A stretch of 46,383 nucleotides of DNA from Enterococcus sp. DIV0212c (GTDB taxonomy: Bacteria; Bacillota; Bacilli; Lactobacillales; Enterococcaceae): assembly GCF_017377505.1 (NCBI RefSeq), contig NZ_JAFREN010000034.1:1-46383 (forward strand), read 5' to 3'. How positions within the stretch are numbered: position 1 is the first letter of the stretch; every line of letters starts with the position of its first letter. Below are positions 24,684-32,730 of the stretch, piece after piece. The position numbers and the translations under genes are program-made. Below the pieces are notes generated by a model, which was not told the DNA's origin, ran no database searches, and worked only from the letters and a program-made list of their open reading frames with translations.

Positions 24684-24947
24684 TTAACATTCATTTTTTA
24701 TATTACTTTTCTTTATATATTCACTGCCATAAGAATCTCTTGATAAAAAGCCATAGTCCACTAAATATCTTCTCAATATAGCATAATCATGATAAAAACT
24801 TTTGAGAATTTGATTCACTTCTGTTTCCGAATAGGTAACTCCTTCTTCAAACTTATCGATAATAACCTTAAATATTTCTATTTTAAATTTATTTTTTTTA
24901 GGAATTACTTTTAACCTACCATCTTCTCCAAAAAATCTATTTTCCAA
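24684..24947 (-). CDS. DUF2087 domain protein
   Basis: An 87-residue protein containing the DUF2087 pattern: GRLKVIPKKNKFK at the start, YSETEVNQILKSFYHDYAILRR in the middle, and YLVDYGFLSRDSYGSEYI near the end. The domain is a small winged-helix-like fold often fused to regulators; alone it may be a DNA-binding regulator. The C-terminal YxK-rich tail is short. Confidence 0.8.
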   Translation of the reverse strand: MENRFFGEDGRLKVIPKKNKFKIEIFKVIIDKFEEGVTYSETEVNQILKSFYHDYAILRRYLVDYGFLSRDSYGSEYIKKSNIKNEC

Positions 24948-25051
24948 TTTATCTCACTTCTCCTTTTATTGCAAACCATAACATCACAATAAATATTTCA
25001 ATAGTGTGTATTACTGGTCACAAGATTCTCTTTGACAAAATTTATTTGTTC

Positions 25052-25375
25052 TTATCTTATCAAAATAAGCAATAAACAAGCCACTAGTCCAAAGGCAACC
25101 ACAACAAAATGAAGCAACTGTTGCTTAGTTCCACCGATAAAATCTGGTTTTTCATGTTTATAGCTTGGATTAACAGATTTTATATTGTAATCGAGCGTAC
25201 TACTGAAAAAAATATCTGATGGAATCATAAAGACTAACATAGTTCCATAGATAATTGCCGTAATAGTAAAAATTGATAGTTTGATCCATATACTCGCTAT
25301 TGATCCTAGTGCTAATGGAATTAAAATATAGAGCGAACAAATAAGCAATTGATTGATTACGATTTTCTTTTTCAT
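25052..25375 (-). CDS. Membrane protein of unknown function
   Basis: A 107-residue protein with three hydrophobic segments (about residues 8-28, 31-52 and 86-106) and a polar loop between the second and third. No family recognised. Monocistronic on the minus strand. Confidence 0.55.
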   Translation of the reverse strand: MKKKIVINQLLICSLYILIPLALGSIASIWIKLSIFTITAIIYGTMLVFMIPSDIFFSSTLDYNIKSVNPSYKHEKPDFIGGTKQQLLHFVVVAFGLVACLLLILIR

Positions 25376-25553
25376 AAAATCACCTCACTATTCTTTTATT
25401 CTATCATTTTTAATGGACATTCCTATAAATTTCTGAAATTTTCGACAATATTTTTGTTTAACAAAAAAACCAGAACTAAGTGCTCTGGCTACAAATTTTG
25501 TAGTATCGTATGTCTCTTTTTCTATAAGAAGAAAGATTATCCAATCAGTAACA

Positions 25554-25784
25554 TTATTTCCATACAATCGGAATAATCGATTCTCCTCTGACAGAAAAAC
25601 TTTGTCCATCATAGTTAGCATTCACACGCCATTCAAAATGTAATTCTTTCAGCTCAGGAGATAAATTTGTCCATGTCAATTCATCATCTTCAAATGTAAA
25701 ATCATCATTTGGCGAACTAAAATCAACTTCTTTTGTTCCAATGACATTGCCTTCTTTATCTTCATAAGGGTACTTTTTGTACCC
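25554..25784 (-). pseudogene. 5'-truncated gene remnant
   Basis: A frame open for 76 codons encodes a protein-like sequence (KYPYEDKEGNVIGTKEVDF, then ELTWTNLSPELKELHFEW, ending in SIIPIVWK) but has no ATG, GTG or TTG near its 5' end. It begins at a small GGGTAC/GTACCC hairpin (25766-25786) and the neighbouring terminator, so the upstream part of the gene appears deleted. The family is not recognised. An overlapping 77-aa frame on the same strand (25388-25621) is judged spurious. Confidence 0.5.
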
Positions 25785-25791
25785 TTAAATT

Positions 25792-25844
25792 AAAAAGAAT
25801 AAGACAATAATCAGTTTTTACTGACTATTGTCCTATTCTTTTTT
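25792..25844. terminator. Strong bidirectional terminator
   Basis: Arms of about 22 bases (AAGAATAAGACAATAATCAGT and its near complement) around TTTT, with T-runs on both sides. Ends the SRPBCC gene transcript. Confidence 0.85.
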
Positions 25845-25891
25845 GTATTAATTTTTATCATTTTAACTGTTAGCTTAACTCGTCTCGCACA

Positions 25892-26314
25892 CTAATTACT
25901 TAGTTTTATCAGTTCATCTCCAGCTTTATCCCATAAATCATTCATCATCTCATAGTACTCATCATCCATAGCTACATCCACTAACATTTTCGTTTGGTTG
26001 CCCGCTGGCTCAAATATATAGTGCTCGATCATCTCTGCAAATTCAGGAACTTCCACATACTTACCATCAGTAACTTCTCCTAAGAATGCGAATTTGATTT
26101 CTTTTTCTGGTTCAAAAACGACGACTTTAGAAACCAAGCCATTTCCTGTCTCGTCAACAAACGAAACCGTTTCGTTCAATTTCATCTCACCAGAATAGGT
26201 TGATCCTTCTTGAAAAGCAGCAGCCCATTTTTCATATTTACTACGATCAACGACAAGTTGCCAAGCCTTTTCGGGAGCACAATTAAGTATGAATTCTTTT
26301 TTGATGTGTTTCAT
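25892..26314 (-). CDS. SRPBCC (START-like) family protein
   Basis: About 140 residues from the ATG at 26314, which has AAAAGGAGGA upstream; the frame extends 23 codons further but without support. It has the SRPBCC pattern: KKEFILNCAPEKAWQLVVDRSKYEKW at the start and a helix (MMNDLWDKAGDELIKL) at the end, forming a hydrophobic ligand cavity. Ligand unknown. Promoter with extended -10 (TGCTATACT) about 60 bases upstream. Confidence 0.75.
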   Translation of the reverse strand: MKHIKKEFILNCAPEKAWQLVVDRSKYEKWAAAFQEGSTYSGEMKLNETVSFVDETGNGLVSKVVVFEPEKEIKFAFLGEVTDGKYVEVPEFAEMIEHYIFEPAGNQTKMLVDVAMDDEYYEMMNDLWDKAGDELIKLSN

Positions 26315-26394
26315 TGTAAATCCTCCTTTTTTGTTTTCTTGCAGACATTCTTTTAATAAACTGTTGTATCTATAGTATAGCATGTAAGCGGACT

Positions 26395-26625
26395 CAGCAT
26401 AGTATTATACGTACTGCTATATCCCACGAAGACTTCGTTTTATGTCTGACAGCACTTACTCAAAGAGAGTAGTTCTTTAGCAAAGATAAATCTTCTGGTA
26501 ATGTTGGACCACACCAGTTACTTATATTTTTCGGTCTAATTTTTTTATAGTTTTTCTCTTTATTCTAGACTAACTTTCATAAGGAGTTATGTTGTTTGAT
26601 CTTTGTGAGAGCGTTTCTATGAATA
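26395..26625. other. Non-coding stretch, nothing recognised
   Basis: About 230 AT-rich bases between the SRPBCC promoter and the antisense RNA promoter. I find no reading frame with a ribosome site, no repeat and no terminator. Confidence 0.4.
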
Positions 26626-26660
26626 TGGCAAAAAAATTTATTGTATGCTATAATGCAAGT

Positions 26661-26778
26661 GATAAGAGAGATATGCGCTAACATACCTCTCCTATGTAGA
26701 GCCGTTTAAGACGGTAGCAAGTTTTTTATATGATTATGAAATAACCGAACTGGCTAAAGTTGACGGTTATTTCTTTTT
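26661..26778 (+). ncRNA. Antisense RNA (antitoxin) of a type I toxin-antitoxin locus
   Basis: Promoter with extended -10 (TGCTATAAT; box 26649-26654) and TGGCAA as a 17-base-spaced -35. The RNA would contain a hairpin (CCGTTTAAGACGG, 26702-26714) and end at the terminator AAATAACCG/CGGTTATTT followed by CTTTTT (26739-26778). It shares that terminator with the convergent toxin mRNA. Its CCTCTCC (26686-26692) is the exact complement of GGAGAGG in the toxin ribosome site, so it could block toxin translation. The layout matches the Fst/par arrangement known in enterococci. Confidence 0.75.
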
Positions 26779-26871
26779 GTCGTTTTTAAGCATATCTACA
26801 ACCAATTTAATCAAAGCAATGGTAAACATACCAAAACTTAGAATCAATTGTATTGTATCTAATGCAGACAA
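26767..26871 (-). CDS. Holin-like type I toxin, 34 aa
   Basis: A 34-residue peptide starting MSALDTIQLILSFG and ending in DMLKNDKKK: one hydrophobic helix and a charged lysine tail, the form of the putative holin-like toxin family of Lactobacillales. The start is a TTG (26869-26871) seven to eight bases after GGAGAGGAG; an upstream in-frame ATG would run through the ribosome site and add six residues. Expected to insert in the membrane and damage it when not silenced by the antisense RNA. Too short for routine gene calling. Confidence 0.85.
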   Translation of the reverse strand: MSALDTIQLILSFGMFTIALIKLVVDMLKNDKKK

Positions 26872-26993
26872 AAGGCTACTCCTCTCCATAGATTTCAGTA
26901 CTCACTTTCATAAGCACCACCACCTCTCAGAAGTCGCCACCGTCATAACTTCTCTACAATGAAAAGTATATCATACCTACCAGACTTTTTGAA
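26872..26993 (-). promoter_or_regulatory. Toxin mRNA promoter and 5' leader
   Basis: TTCAAA (26988-26993), 17 bases, TATACT (26965-26970). The leader folds (AGAAGT with ACTTCT) and has an 11-codon upstream frame beginning after GGTGGTGGTGC that stops in the toxin ribosome site, a possible second layer of control. TGTAGAGAAGTTATGACGG in the leader resembles TGTAGAGCCGTTTAAGACGG in the antisense RNA. Confidence 0.6.
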
Positions 26994-27177
26994 TGAATAA
27001 TTTTCCTGTTATCAAAGATGTTTGAGACTATTAAAAACAAGATCACAAAAATATTTTGTTATTTTTCCTTATATATAAGGGAGTGATTTTTGGTGTTATT
27101 TAATGAGGTTCCTGTAAAAAATACTGTTGCGTGTTCGTATTCTTTTCGGATATACTTAGGGGGTAGAATAGAAAATA

Positions 27178-27331
27178 AAAAACAGCTCATATCAACATGA
27201 ACTGTTCAAAACTGAATATAAAAATAAATTGGCACTTCAAAGCCTGGCAGCAACCAAGCATTTGAAGCCTTGTAAAGACAGCAGAAACTGCCCAAACAAG
27301 TTGCCAATAGTACTAGCAACATGTACTAGCT
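27178..27331 (-). ncRNA. Predicted structured small RNA (three-way junction plus terminator)
   Basis: On the minus strand a -10 box TACAAT (27338-27343) is followed by about 155 bases with no reading frame but strong pairing: closing stem TTGGCA-A-CTT with AAG-TGCCAA; arm two CTTGT/ACAAG capped by GGCAG-TTT-CTGCT; arm three CAAA..CTTGG with CCAGG.TTTG; then a terminator (ACAGTTCAT/ATGAGCTGT followed by six T, 27178-27206). An alternative pairing GGCTTCAAA with TTTGAAGTGCC uses the same 3' strand as the closing stem, so two folds may compete. I do not recognise a known family. Confidence 0.55.
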
Positions 27332-27432
27332 TCTTTCATTGTACCTAAAGTTTGCCTATTTTTCTATAGGTTTCTTAGATTCTCTTTGGGTTATGCTGAA
27401 AAAGTGGTAGATGATTCTTTGGGACTATTGTG

Positions 27433-27469
27433 AACGATATTGGGTGATGTTACCTGGTATCGTTTTTTT
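27433..27469 (+). terminator. Plus-strand terminator
   Basis: AACGATA (27433-27439) pairs with TATCGTT (27458-27464), with inner GGGT/ACC, then seven T. No plus-strand gene upstream explains it, so it may close an unrecognised plus-strand RNA. Confidence 0.6.
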
Positions 27470-27522
27470 CTATTCTACAAATTTAATGACAGGAGGTTTC
27501 ATTCAAACGCAAAACAACCAAT

Positions 27523-27699
27523 CTATGATATTCCTGATTCAAGACTTGACAATGACTGAACTGCTGATCTATATTGTTTTGACCATTCGCCATAAATTTC
27601 ATTTCCCCATTGATCAGATTCTTCAGGAGTAGTAAATGATCGAAATACATTCTTATCAAAGTTATTGCAATCGATTTCTCCATATTTTCGTTTATTCAT
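27523..27699 (-). pseudogene. Gene fragment, possibly of an ADP-ribosyltransferase toxin domain
   Basis: Fifty-eight codons from an ATG with no ribosome site. The text VFRSFTTPEESDQWGNEIYGEW resembles the start of ADP-ribosyltransferase domains found in phage and polymorphic toxins, but the catalytic parts are absent because the frame ends soon after. The same frame stays open about 45 bases upstream of this ATG, and a separate frame at about 27800-27870 (MISKGENIVIITVTG) also looks like coding debris, so this seems a decayed larger gene. No intact gene is seen in 27700-27968. Confidence 0.35.
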
Positions 27700-27968
27700 T
27701 ATAATATTAAGTTTATCAAATATTGTTATTTCCCTCCAAACATCTCCAATTGCTAATTTTGAACTTTGCTATTGTCTCATTTGCTAATTCCTTTTACTTA
27801 GTTGTACTGGAACAATACCTGTAACTGTTATAATAACAATATTTTCTCCTTTTGAAATCATATATCAATAGTAATTTAACAGATTTAGTTTTTTTATAAT
27901 AAAAATTAATTAGCTAGACATTTATCTATTCTTTAATATTTTAAAATATTTACTTTTTATGTAGCTTC

Positions 27969-28910
27969 TTAATTTTCGGAAAAATTATTGTAATCTATAG
28001 AGTCGTAAAAGCCTCTATTTTCCTCATAATTAATATATTCAAGCTTATACTTACACCTCGCCAGTTTTTCTATTGGGCCTAACAAAGTACTTAATTTACG
28101 AATTTTTTCTTCTGATAATAATTCATTGTCTTTATTTAATTCCGTAACTCCTGATTTTATTAAAAGATCATCAATTATTTCATTTGTAAATTTTCCAGAA
28201 TTCTCAACCGGTATGTTTAAAATATCGACCAATGACAAGTCATCAAAAATACCTGATCCTATCATTTGAATCGCCATACCTTTGCTTTTTTTACTATAAA
28301 TACAGTTTGATATGATTACAAAAAATTCTTTAGCTGTAATTTGGGTTCTTAAGATACCAATGAACATATGATATTGAGTATAATCAATATAGTTATCATC
28401 TAATCTCTGATTAAGAGTTTTTAATATTCTGTGAAGCGTTCTCAAATAATGTCCGATTTCCATACTAGTCACTGTAGCCTGCTCCTGTGTATAGGTACAT
28501 AGACTTACTAATCCAAGATTTTTATTGTATTCTTTTTTAAAAGAAATTATAAAATTTTTTACATCAGTGCTTTCTTGAACTTTACTGAAAACATTCAGCA
28601 AATTATAAAAATCAGTATGTGTCATATTATAATATTTCTCTTTTTTACGTTCTTCTAATATTTGTTTTTCATTCTCTCGATCTTCTTTTTGAATCTCCAC
28701 TGTATTTGTAAACGCCTGAAATGCTAAAATAGCCGAAAAACACGGTACAACGAGAGTTACATAGTTTAACCTTGTGAAATACGATACATTTCCATCTACT
28801 TTATTTATAAAAGGAAGCGAATTATAAACACCAAGTAAATCAGGCAAAAAAATAAATATTAACAATACAAATACCAGCATAATTATAAGCTTCTTCTTTA
28901 TCATATTCAC
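27969..28910 (-). CDS. Putative phage abortive infection protein (AbiC-like)
   Basis: A 313-residue protein with two N-terminal membrane segments (about residues 8-28 and 48-68), a charged coiled-coil-like linker (residues 72-92), then a cytoplasmic domain. The pattern HYLRTLHRILKTL, followed by YHMFIGILRTQITAKEFFVIISNCI, matches the central part of the putative AbiC family (HYxRxLYxIxK ... YxxxLRAQLSxxEL). Such proteins are linked with abortive phage infection, though the mechanism is unclear. It lies just downstream of the helicase/MazG pair in the same orientation, about 50 bases away. Confidence 0.65.
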   Translation of the reverse strand: MNMIKKKLIIMLVFVLLIFIFLPDLLGVYNSLPFINKVDGNVSYFTRLNYVTLVVPCFSAILAFQAFTNTVEIQKEDRENEKQILEERKKEKYYNMTHTDFYNLLNVFSKVQESTDVKNFIISFKKEYNKNLGLVSLCTYTQEQATVTSMEIGHYLRTLHRILKTLNQRLDDNYIDYTQYHMFIGILRTQITAKEFFVIISNCIYSKKSKGMAIQMIGSGIFDDLSLVDILNIPVENSGKFTNEIIDDLLIKSGVTELNKDNELLSEEKIRKLSTLLGPIEKLARCKYKLEYINYEENRGFYDSIDYNNFSEN

Positions 28911-28961
28911 TCCTAATATTGTATATAAGTTATTATAGTATTTCGAAAAAGAATAATAGTT

Positions 28962-29291
28962 CTATAATTCCGTATATTTCTCCTTATTCCCTTTGCTTTT
29001 CTCAACTGGATACTTCTTATCATTCAACTCCAGTTTTTTCCCAATTATCCCCTCAACATCCAACTCCAAATCAGATGCCAACATCAAACTATAAATCAAC
29101 ACATCCGCCAATTCCTGTTCAATATTTTCTTGATTCTTCTCTTTCGCTTCCTCACTTGTTTTCCACTGAAAGTTCTCCAGTAATTCAGAAGCTTCTAAAG
29201 AAATCGAAATTGCTAAATCTTTTGGATTATGAAATTGTCGCCAATCTCGGTCATCTCTGAATTGATTGATTTTCTTGATTAATTCGTCCAT
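28962..29291 (-). CDS. MazG-like nucleotide pyrophosphohydrolase
   Basis: A 109-residue all-alpha NTP pyrophosphohydrolase. The magnesium-binding motif is seen as SLEASELLENFQW (first E-x-x-E pair) and ELADVLIYSLMLA (second E-x-x-D). It is the short single-domain form. Family members hydrolyse nucleoside triphosphates to monophosphates and PPi. The start overlaps the last 13 bases of the helicase gene, so translation should be coupled. In this pair it may deplete or edit nucleotides during phage infection (inference). Confidence 0.85.
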   Translation of the reverse strand: MDELIKKINQFRDDRDWRQFHNPKDLAISISLEASELLENFQWKTSEEAKEKNQENIEQELADVLIYSLMLASDLELDVEGIIGKKLELNDKKYPVEKSKGNKEKYTEL

Positions 29292-31012
29292 TTTGATTTC
29301 TCCTTTTGAATTGTCATTAACTTCTCTCTCAGTTTATCATCACTCGCGTAAATATATAAACCATTGATCCCTCGTTTTAACAAAACATTGATCGAATTCA
29401 AAATGATTTGTTCTTTCACTTTGTCGACATTTTCGATTCCATCACGACTTTTGAATGCTTCTGAATCTTTGTATTTCTCAATATCGATTTTCAACTCATT
29501 ATTTTCAGCATCGTAACCAATCGAAGGACCTAAAATCACACCTACATAGTTTAAATCAAAGCCTTGTATTGTATAAATCGAACCGACCTCATTGATCGTT
29601 GCTTCTTCTTCTGCCCAGCTTTTTTTGTAATTTGTGAGATTCCATGGTGCAGAAAAGTCTCCTTCTTCAACAAGATACTTTCCACCATCTTTTTTATGCG
29701 TATAATCAAATGTTGAAACAATTCTGCTTAAGCCAAATTTCTGATTTTTTGCTTTTATTTCCATTCGCATATCTTCAGCACTAGAGAAAAAACGAAAATC
29801 AAAATTCTCATCACCAAATCTTTTTTCTGCTTCAGACTTTTCTCGTTTTGTAATTTTTGGGAATGACAAAATTTTTCGATCCACAAATGAATCTACCCAA
29901 TGAACGATTTCAGGATCAGCTTTCATTCTGAATTGTGTTGTTAGATGATATTCTTCATGAACTGGATATTTATCTTTTATTTCAACAAGACTATCTACAT
30001 TCCAATGACTTTTTAGTTTTAAAACTTGTTTTTCATCGAATACGACAATTGTAACCTTACTTCTTTTGATAACCTCTTCTAGTTGGTTTTCATATTCAAA
30101 ACTATTGTACTTGTCTTTTGTAGATAGTAATAAATGAGATTCATCTACTAAAACTATATCCGCTTGTTTTCGTTTGCCTTTATCGATATCGTTAATAAAA
30201 CTTGTTGGTTTCATAAAATTTTTCTTTTTTAAGTTGGGCAAACTTTCTGCTATCTTTTTATATGTTTTCAGCATCTCGTTATGGTTTACTAAAAGATAAT
30301 TATTATCCTGATTAAAATTATAAAACTCATTATCTTCTTTTTTTTCAGCTAAATCTTGAATCGTTTTAAATATAGAACTCAAAACAACACTTTTACCTGT
30401 TCCAGCTTCACCTGCAATAAAAAAGACATGGTGTTCATTTTCCATATCAGTTAAACTTCGTTTGCAGAAATCAATTACTTTTTCTTTTAAATCTTGTTGT
30501 TCAGGTGATAATCCACGAAATGGGGACAATTTGAAGGTGTCCTTATTTCTTAAATAATCAACACTATGCTCAACAATTTCTTCATCTCTTAATCTTGTCC
30601 AGATTTTAGGAAACAATACTTCATCATAATATCTTTTATCATAATAATTATGAGATTCACTACTTTTGATTTGGCTTCTGTTCTCTACCGTGTATTTTTC
30701 ATCAGCAACAAAACAACTGATTAAATTTGTTTCTATATTTAACGCTGCAGATACGTTCAGTGTGTCATGACCAATCATGACGATTTTCTTCATCATACTT
30801 TTCTTATTACTTTTTAAATGTTCAGACATTCGTTTATCAAAACGGTAACTTTGTCCGACATATGCTTCTGGCAACTTCTTTTTATCTGTATTATATAAGA
30901 TATACAAAATAGGATAGTTTGTTTCAAAAGGATCTTTTAATTTTTCAACCTCTTCTTCACAAAAATCATAATCTTTAAGCTGGATTTTTATACTATCATC
31001 TTCATAATTCAT
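29279..31012 (-). CDS. GIY-YIG nuclease domain fused to DUF2075 helicase
   Basis: A 577-residue fusion. I start at the ATG at 31012, eight bases after AGGAGAG. Residues 34-105 form a GIY-YIG nuclease-like domain: ILYILYNT, AYVGQS, arginine in RFDKRM, and the metal-binding glutamate in ALNIETNL. From about residue 165 is a DUF2075 superfamily 1-like helicase: Walker A GEAGTGKS at 201-208, DESH at 290-293, TTQFRMKADPE near 358, and a late IYTIQGFDLNYVGVILG motif. Combined with MazG it looks like a nuclease-helicase-NTPase defence module. Confidence 0.8.
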   Translation of the reverse strand: MNYEDDSIKIQLKDYDFCEEEVEKLKDPFETNYPILYILYNTDKKKLPEAYVGQSYRFDKRMSEHLKSNKKSMMKKIVMIGHDTLNVSAALNIETNLISCFVADEKYTVENRSQIKSSESHNYYDKRYYDEVLFPKIWTRLRDEEIVEHSVDYLRNKDTFKLSPFRGLSPEQQDLKEKVIDFCKRSLTDMENEHHVFFIAGEAGTGKSVVLSSIFKTIQDLAEKKEDNEFYNFNQDNNYLLVNHNEMLKTYKKIAESLPNLKKKNFMKPTSFINDIDKGKRKQADIVLVDESHLLLSTKDKYNSFEYENQLEEVIKRSKVTIVVFDEKQVLKLKSHWNVDSLVEIKDKYPVHEEYHLTTQFRMKADPEIVHWVDSFVDRKILSFPKITKREKSEAEKRFGDENFDFRFFSSAEDMRMEIKAKNQKFGLSRIVSTFDYTHKKDGGKYLVEEGDFSAPWNLTNYKKSWAEEEATINEVGSIYTIQGFDLNYVGVILGPSIGYDAENNELKIDIEKYKDSEAFKSRDGIENVDKVKEQIILNSINVLLKRGINGLYIYASDDKLREKLMTIQKEKSKWTN

Positions 31013-31213
31013 CGTCTTCACTCTCCTAAACACATTGTAACAATTATTTTCAAAATAAGAAATCTTTTATGTAAGAAATTTTTACTTATATCTAATTATT
31101 TGATATCAAGTTAAATTATACACATATAAAATTTTATATTGACTTCATATTAAAACACGCTTATTGTTAATAATGCAATACATAAATTTAGAAAATCATT
31201 AAGGAGATCTCAT

Positions 31214-31654
31214 TTGAAAAAATACTTATTATTAATCCCATTACTAATTATATTGGCCGCTTGCCATAATAATGAACATGCTAGCGTATCAAACAATAAT
31301 AATTCTCTAGATGTTACTTTATCGTATAGAGAAGAAGCAAAAAACTCATTAGAAATACTGATAACAAACAATACAGACTCACCTATATACATTGACACCC
31401 CAAACACAACGATAGAAATCTACAAAGATGGACATTGGAAAAATAATGATGGTGACGAAATCAAAGGCTCAGCTGCCCTTGGAATGGATCTTGAGGTTCC
31501 TGCTAATTCTACAATACCTGATATCATGCCTATTGATATTTCCAAATTACATACAAGAGAAAAATATAGAATGCATTATACTTATTTTAAAAATCCTATT
31601 GAACGTGATAAACCAATTGATGTATTTCATGAATTTGAAAAAAGCAGCCACTAA
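31214..31654 (+). CDS. Small lipoprotein, Ig-like
   Basis: A 146-residue protein with a TTG start seven bases after AAGGAG. The signal peptide ends in ILAAC, so the mature chain is lipid-anchored. The remaining 125 residues are beta-rich (LDVTLSYREEAKNSLEILITNNTDSPIYI), like a small Ig-type domain of unknown function. A likely promoter (TTGACT, 17 bases, TATTGT) lies about 45-75 bases upstream. Divergent from the helicase gene. Confidence 0.75.
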   Translation: MKKYLLLIPLLIILAACHNNEHASVSNNNNSLDVTLSYREEAKNSLEILITNNTDSPIYIDTPNTTIEIYKDGHWKNNDGDEIKGSAALGMDLEVPANSTIPDIMPIDISKLHTREKYRMHYTYFKNPIERDKPIDVFHEFEKSSH

Positions 31655-31675
31655 CATGCATGGCTGCTTTTTTTC
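31638..31675. terminator. Bidirectional terminator
   Basis: AAAAAGCAGCCA pairs with TGGCTGCTTTTTTT, serving the plus-strand lipoprotein gene and the convergent protease gene. The minus-strand T-run overlaps the end of the lipoprotein coding sequence. Confidence 0.85.
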
Positions 31676-32730
31676 TAATTTGCGATTATCTGATTATATG
31701 CTGATGAATTTATTTTAGTATATACTTTGGTTCTATTAGCATCATTCATTTCAGATGAGTTAATTCCAATAACACGACCAGCACCATCAAATAAAGGGCC
31801 TCCACTCATACCGCCATACATAATACCCAGTCTATCTTGATAAACCCAGTTGAACCAGTCACTTCTTATGGAACTAGTGGTTACATCAACCGTAGAACGA
31901 GTCAAGTATCTACTTTTAGCTTCAAATCCCCAAGAGACTGCATTCTTCAAACTATTTGGTGGCGTTGTCAACATTGCTACATTCGGTGGTACACTCCCAG
32001 ATGAGCGACTTATATGAAAAGATCCAAAATCTGAACGAATACCTTGCGTATGATCTTTTGATTTGATCCAATCATTGTTAGTAGTCATTTTATTGACTTT
32101 ATATACAGAAGACGCAATCCATCCAACTCTAGGGTCTTTCCTAAATCCAAAATTCAGAGTAGCAGTTTTAACCCAACCAAATCCATGTTCTTTATCATAA
32201 ACACAGTGTCCAGCAGTTCCGGCTTTTGTACCTGAAACTTTAAAACCACTTCCATCAGCCATAATCAAACCACCCCTGCCGTTATCAAAAAATAAGTATG
32301 CTTTAGCGATAGCTCCGTGAGTCAAATTTGGTCCTGTCTGAGCCGCTCCTCTTGCTTGCACGATATTATCTTGTTCAGATTCTAGAAGCTCTTCAAGTTT
32401 CCTATTTTTATATTCCTCTGGTTGTTTTCCATCTTCATATTCTTCCATGGAAATAATTGATACATCACCTTCAAAGTTAGGATTGTCATTTAAATAATCT
32501 TTTTTTATTTCCTCTTCCCACTTGTCAATGTCAACCTTTACTTCCTGTAGCCCACTTCTTGTCATTATTGGAGAAGTGTATGATGCTGGATCAACACCAT
32601 TTATTTCTCTAGTTACAGATACATCAACCCCAGAAATTAATTCTGAATCACCTTCAGCATTTACTTTGATACTACTAACTGTAAATACAGAAACCAACAA
32701 AACAGTCCAACCCAATATTTTTCTCTTCAA
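31675..32730 (-). CDS. Secreted trypsin-like serine protease (glutamyl-endopeptidase type)
   Basis: A 351-residue secreted protease. Signal peptide of about 25 residues (MKRKILGWTVLLVSVFTVSS..NAEG), a propeptide to about residue 125, then the catalytic domain with His175 (TAGHCVY), Asp234 (RSDFGSF) and Ser309 (GGMSGGPLF). The domain belongs with V8/SprE-like glutamyl endopeptidases. The start codon is TTG, with GGAG seven bases before it. Monocistronic. Related enzymes in enterococci act on host proteins and cell-surface proteins, and may be controlled by cell density; no such control site is recognised here. Confidence 0.85.
   Translation of the reverse strand: MKRKILGWTVLLVSVFTVSSIKVNAEGDSELISGVDVSVTREINGVDPASYTSPIMTRSGLQEVKVDIDKWEEEIKKDYLNDNPNFEGDVSIISMEEYEDGKQPEEYKNRKLEELLESEQDNIVQARGAAQTGPNLTHGAIAKAYLFFDNGRGGLIMADGSGFKVSGTKAGTAGHCVYDKEHGFGWVKTATLNFGFRKDPRVGWIASSVYKVNKMTTNNDWIKSKDHTQGIRSDFGSFHISRSSGSVPPNVAMLTTPPNSLKNAVSWGFEAKSRYLTRSTVDVTTSSIRSDWFNWVYQDRLGIMYGGMSGGPLFDGAGRVIGINSSEMNDANRTKVYTKINSSAYNQIIAN

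Noticed and set aside
25388..25621. A 77-aa minus-strand frame
   Set aside because: Overlaps in another frame the protein-like remnant at 25554-25784, and has no ribosome site or recognised sequence.
27090..27200. A GTG-started 34-aa plus-strand frame after AAGGGAG
   Set aside because: Composition is not convincing, there is no promoter, and it runs into the small RNA terminator; not reported as a gene.
27411..27632. A 73-aa plus-strand frame
   Set aside because: Runs through a terminator hairpin and across the minus-strand gene fragment; no family resemblance.
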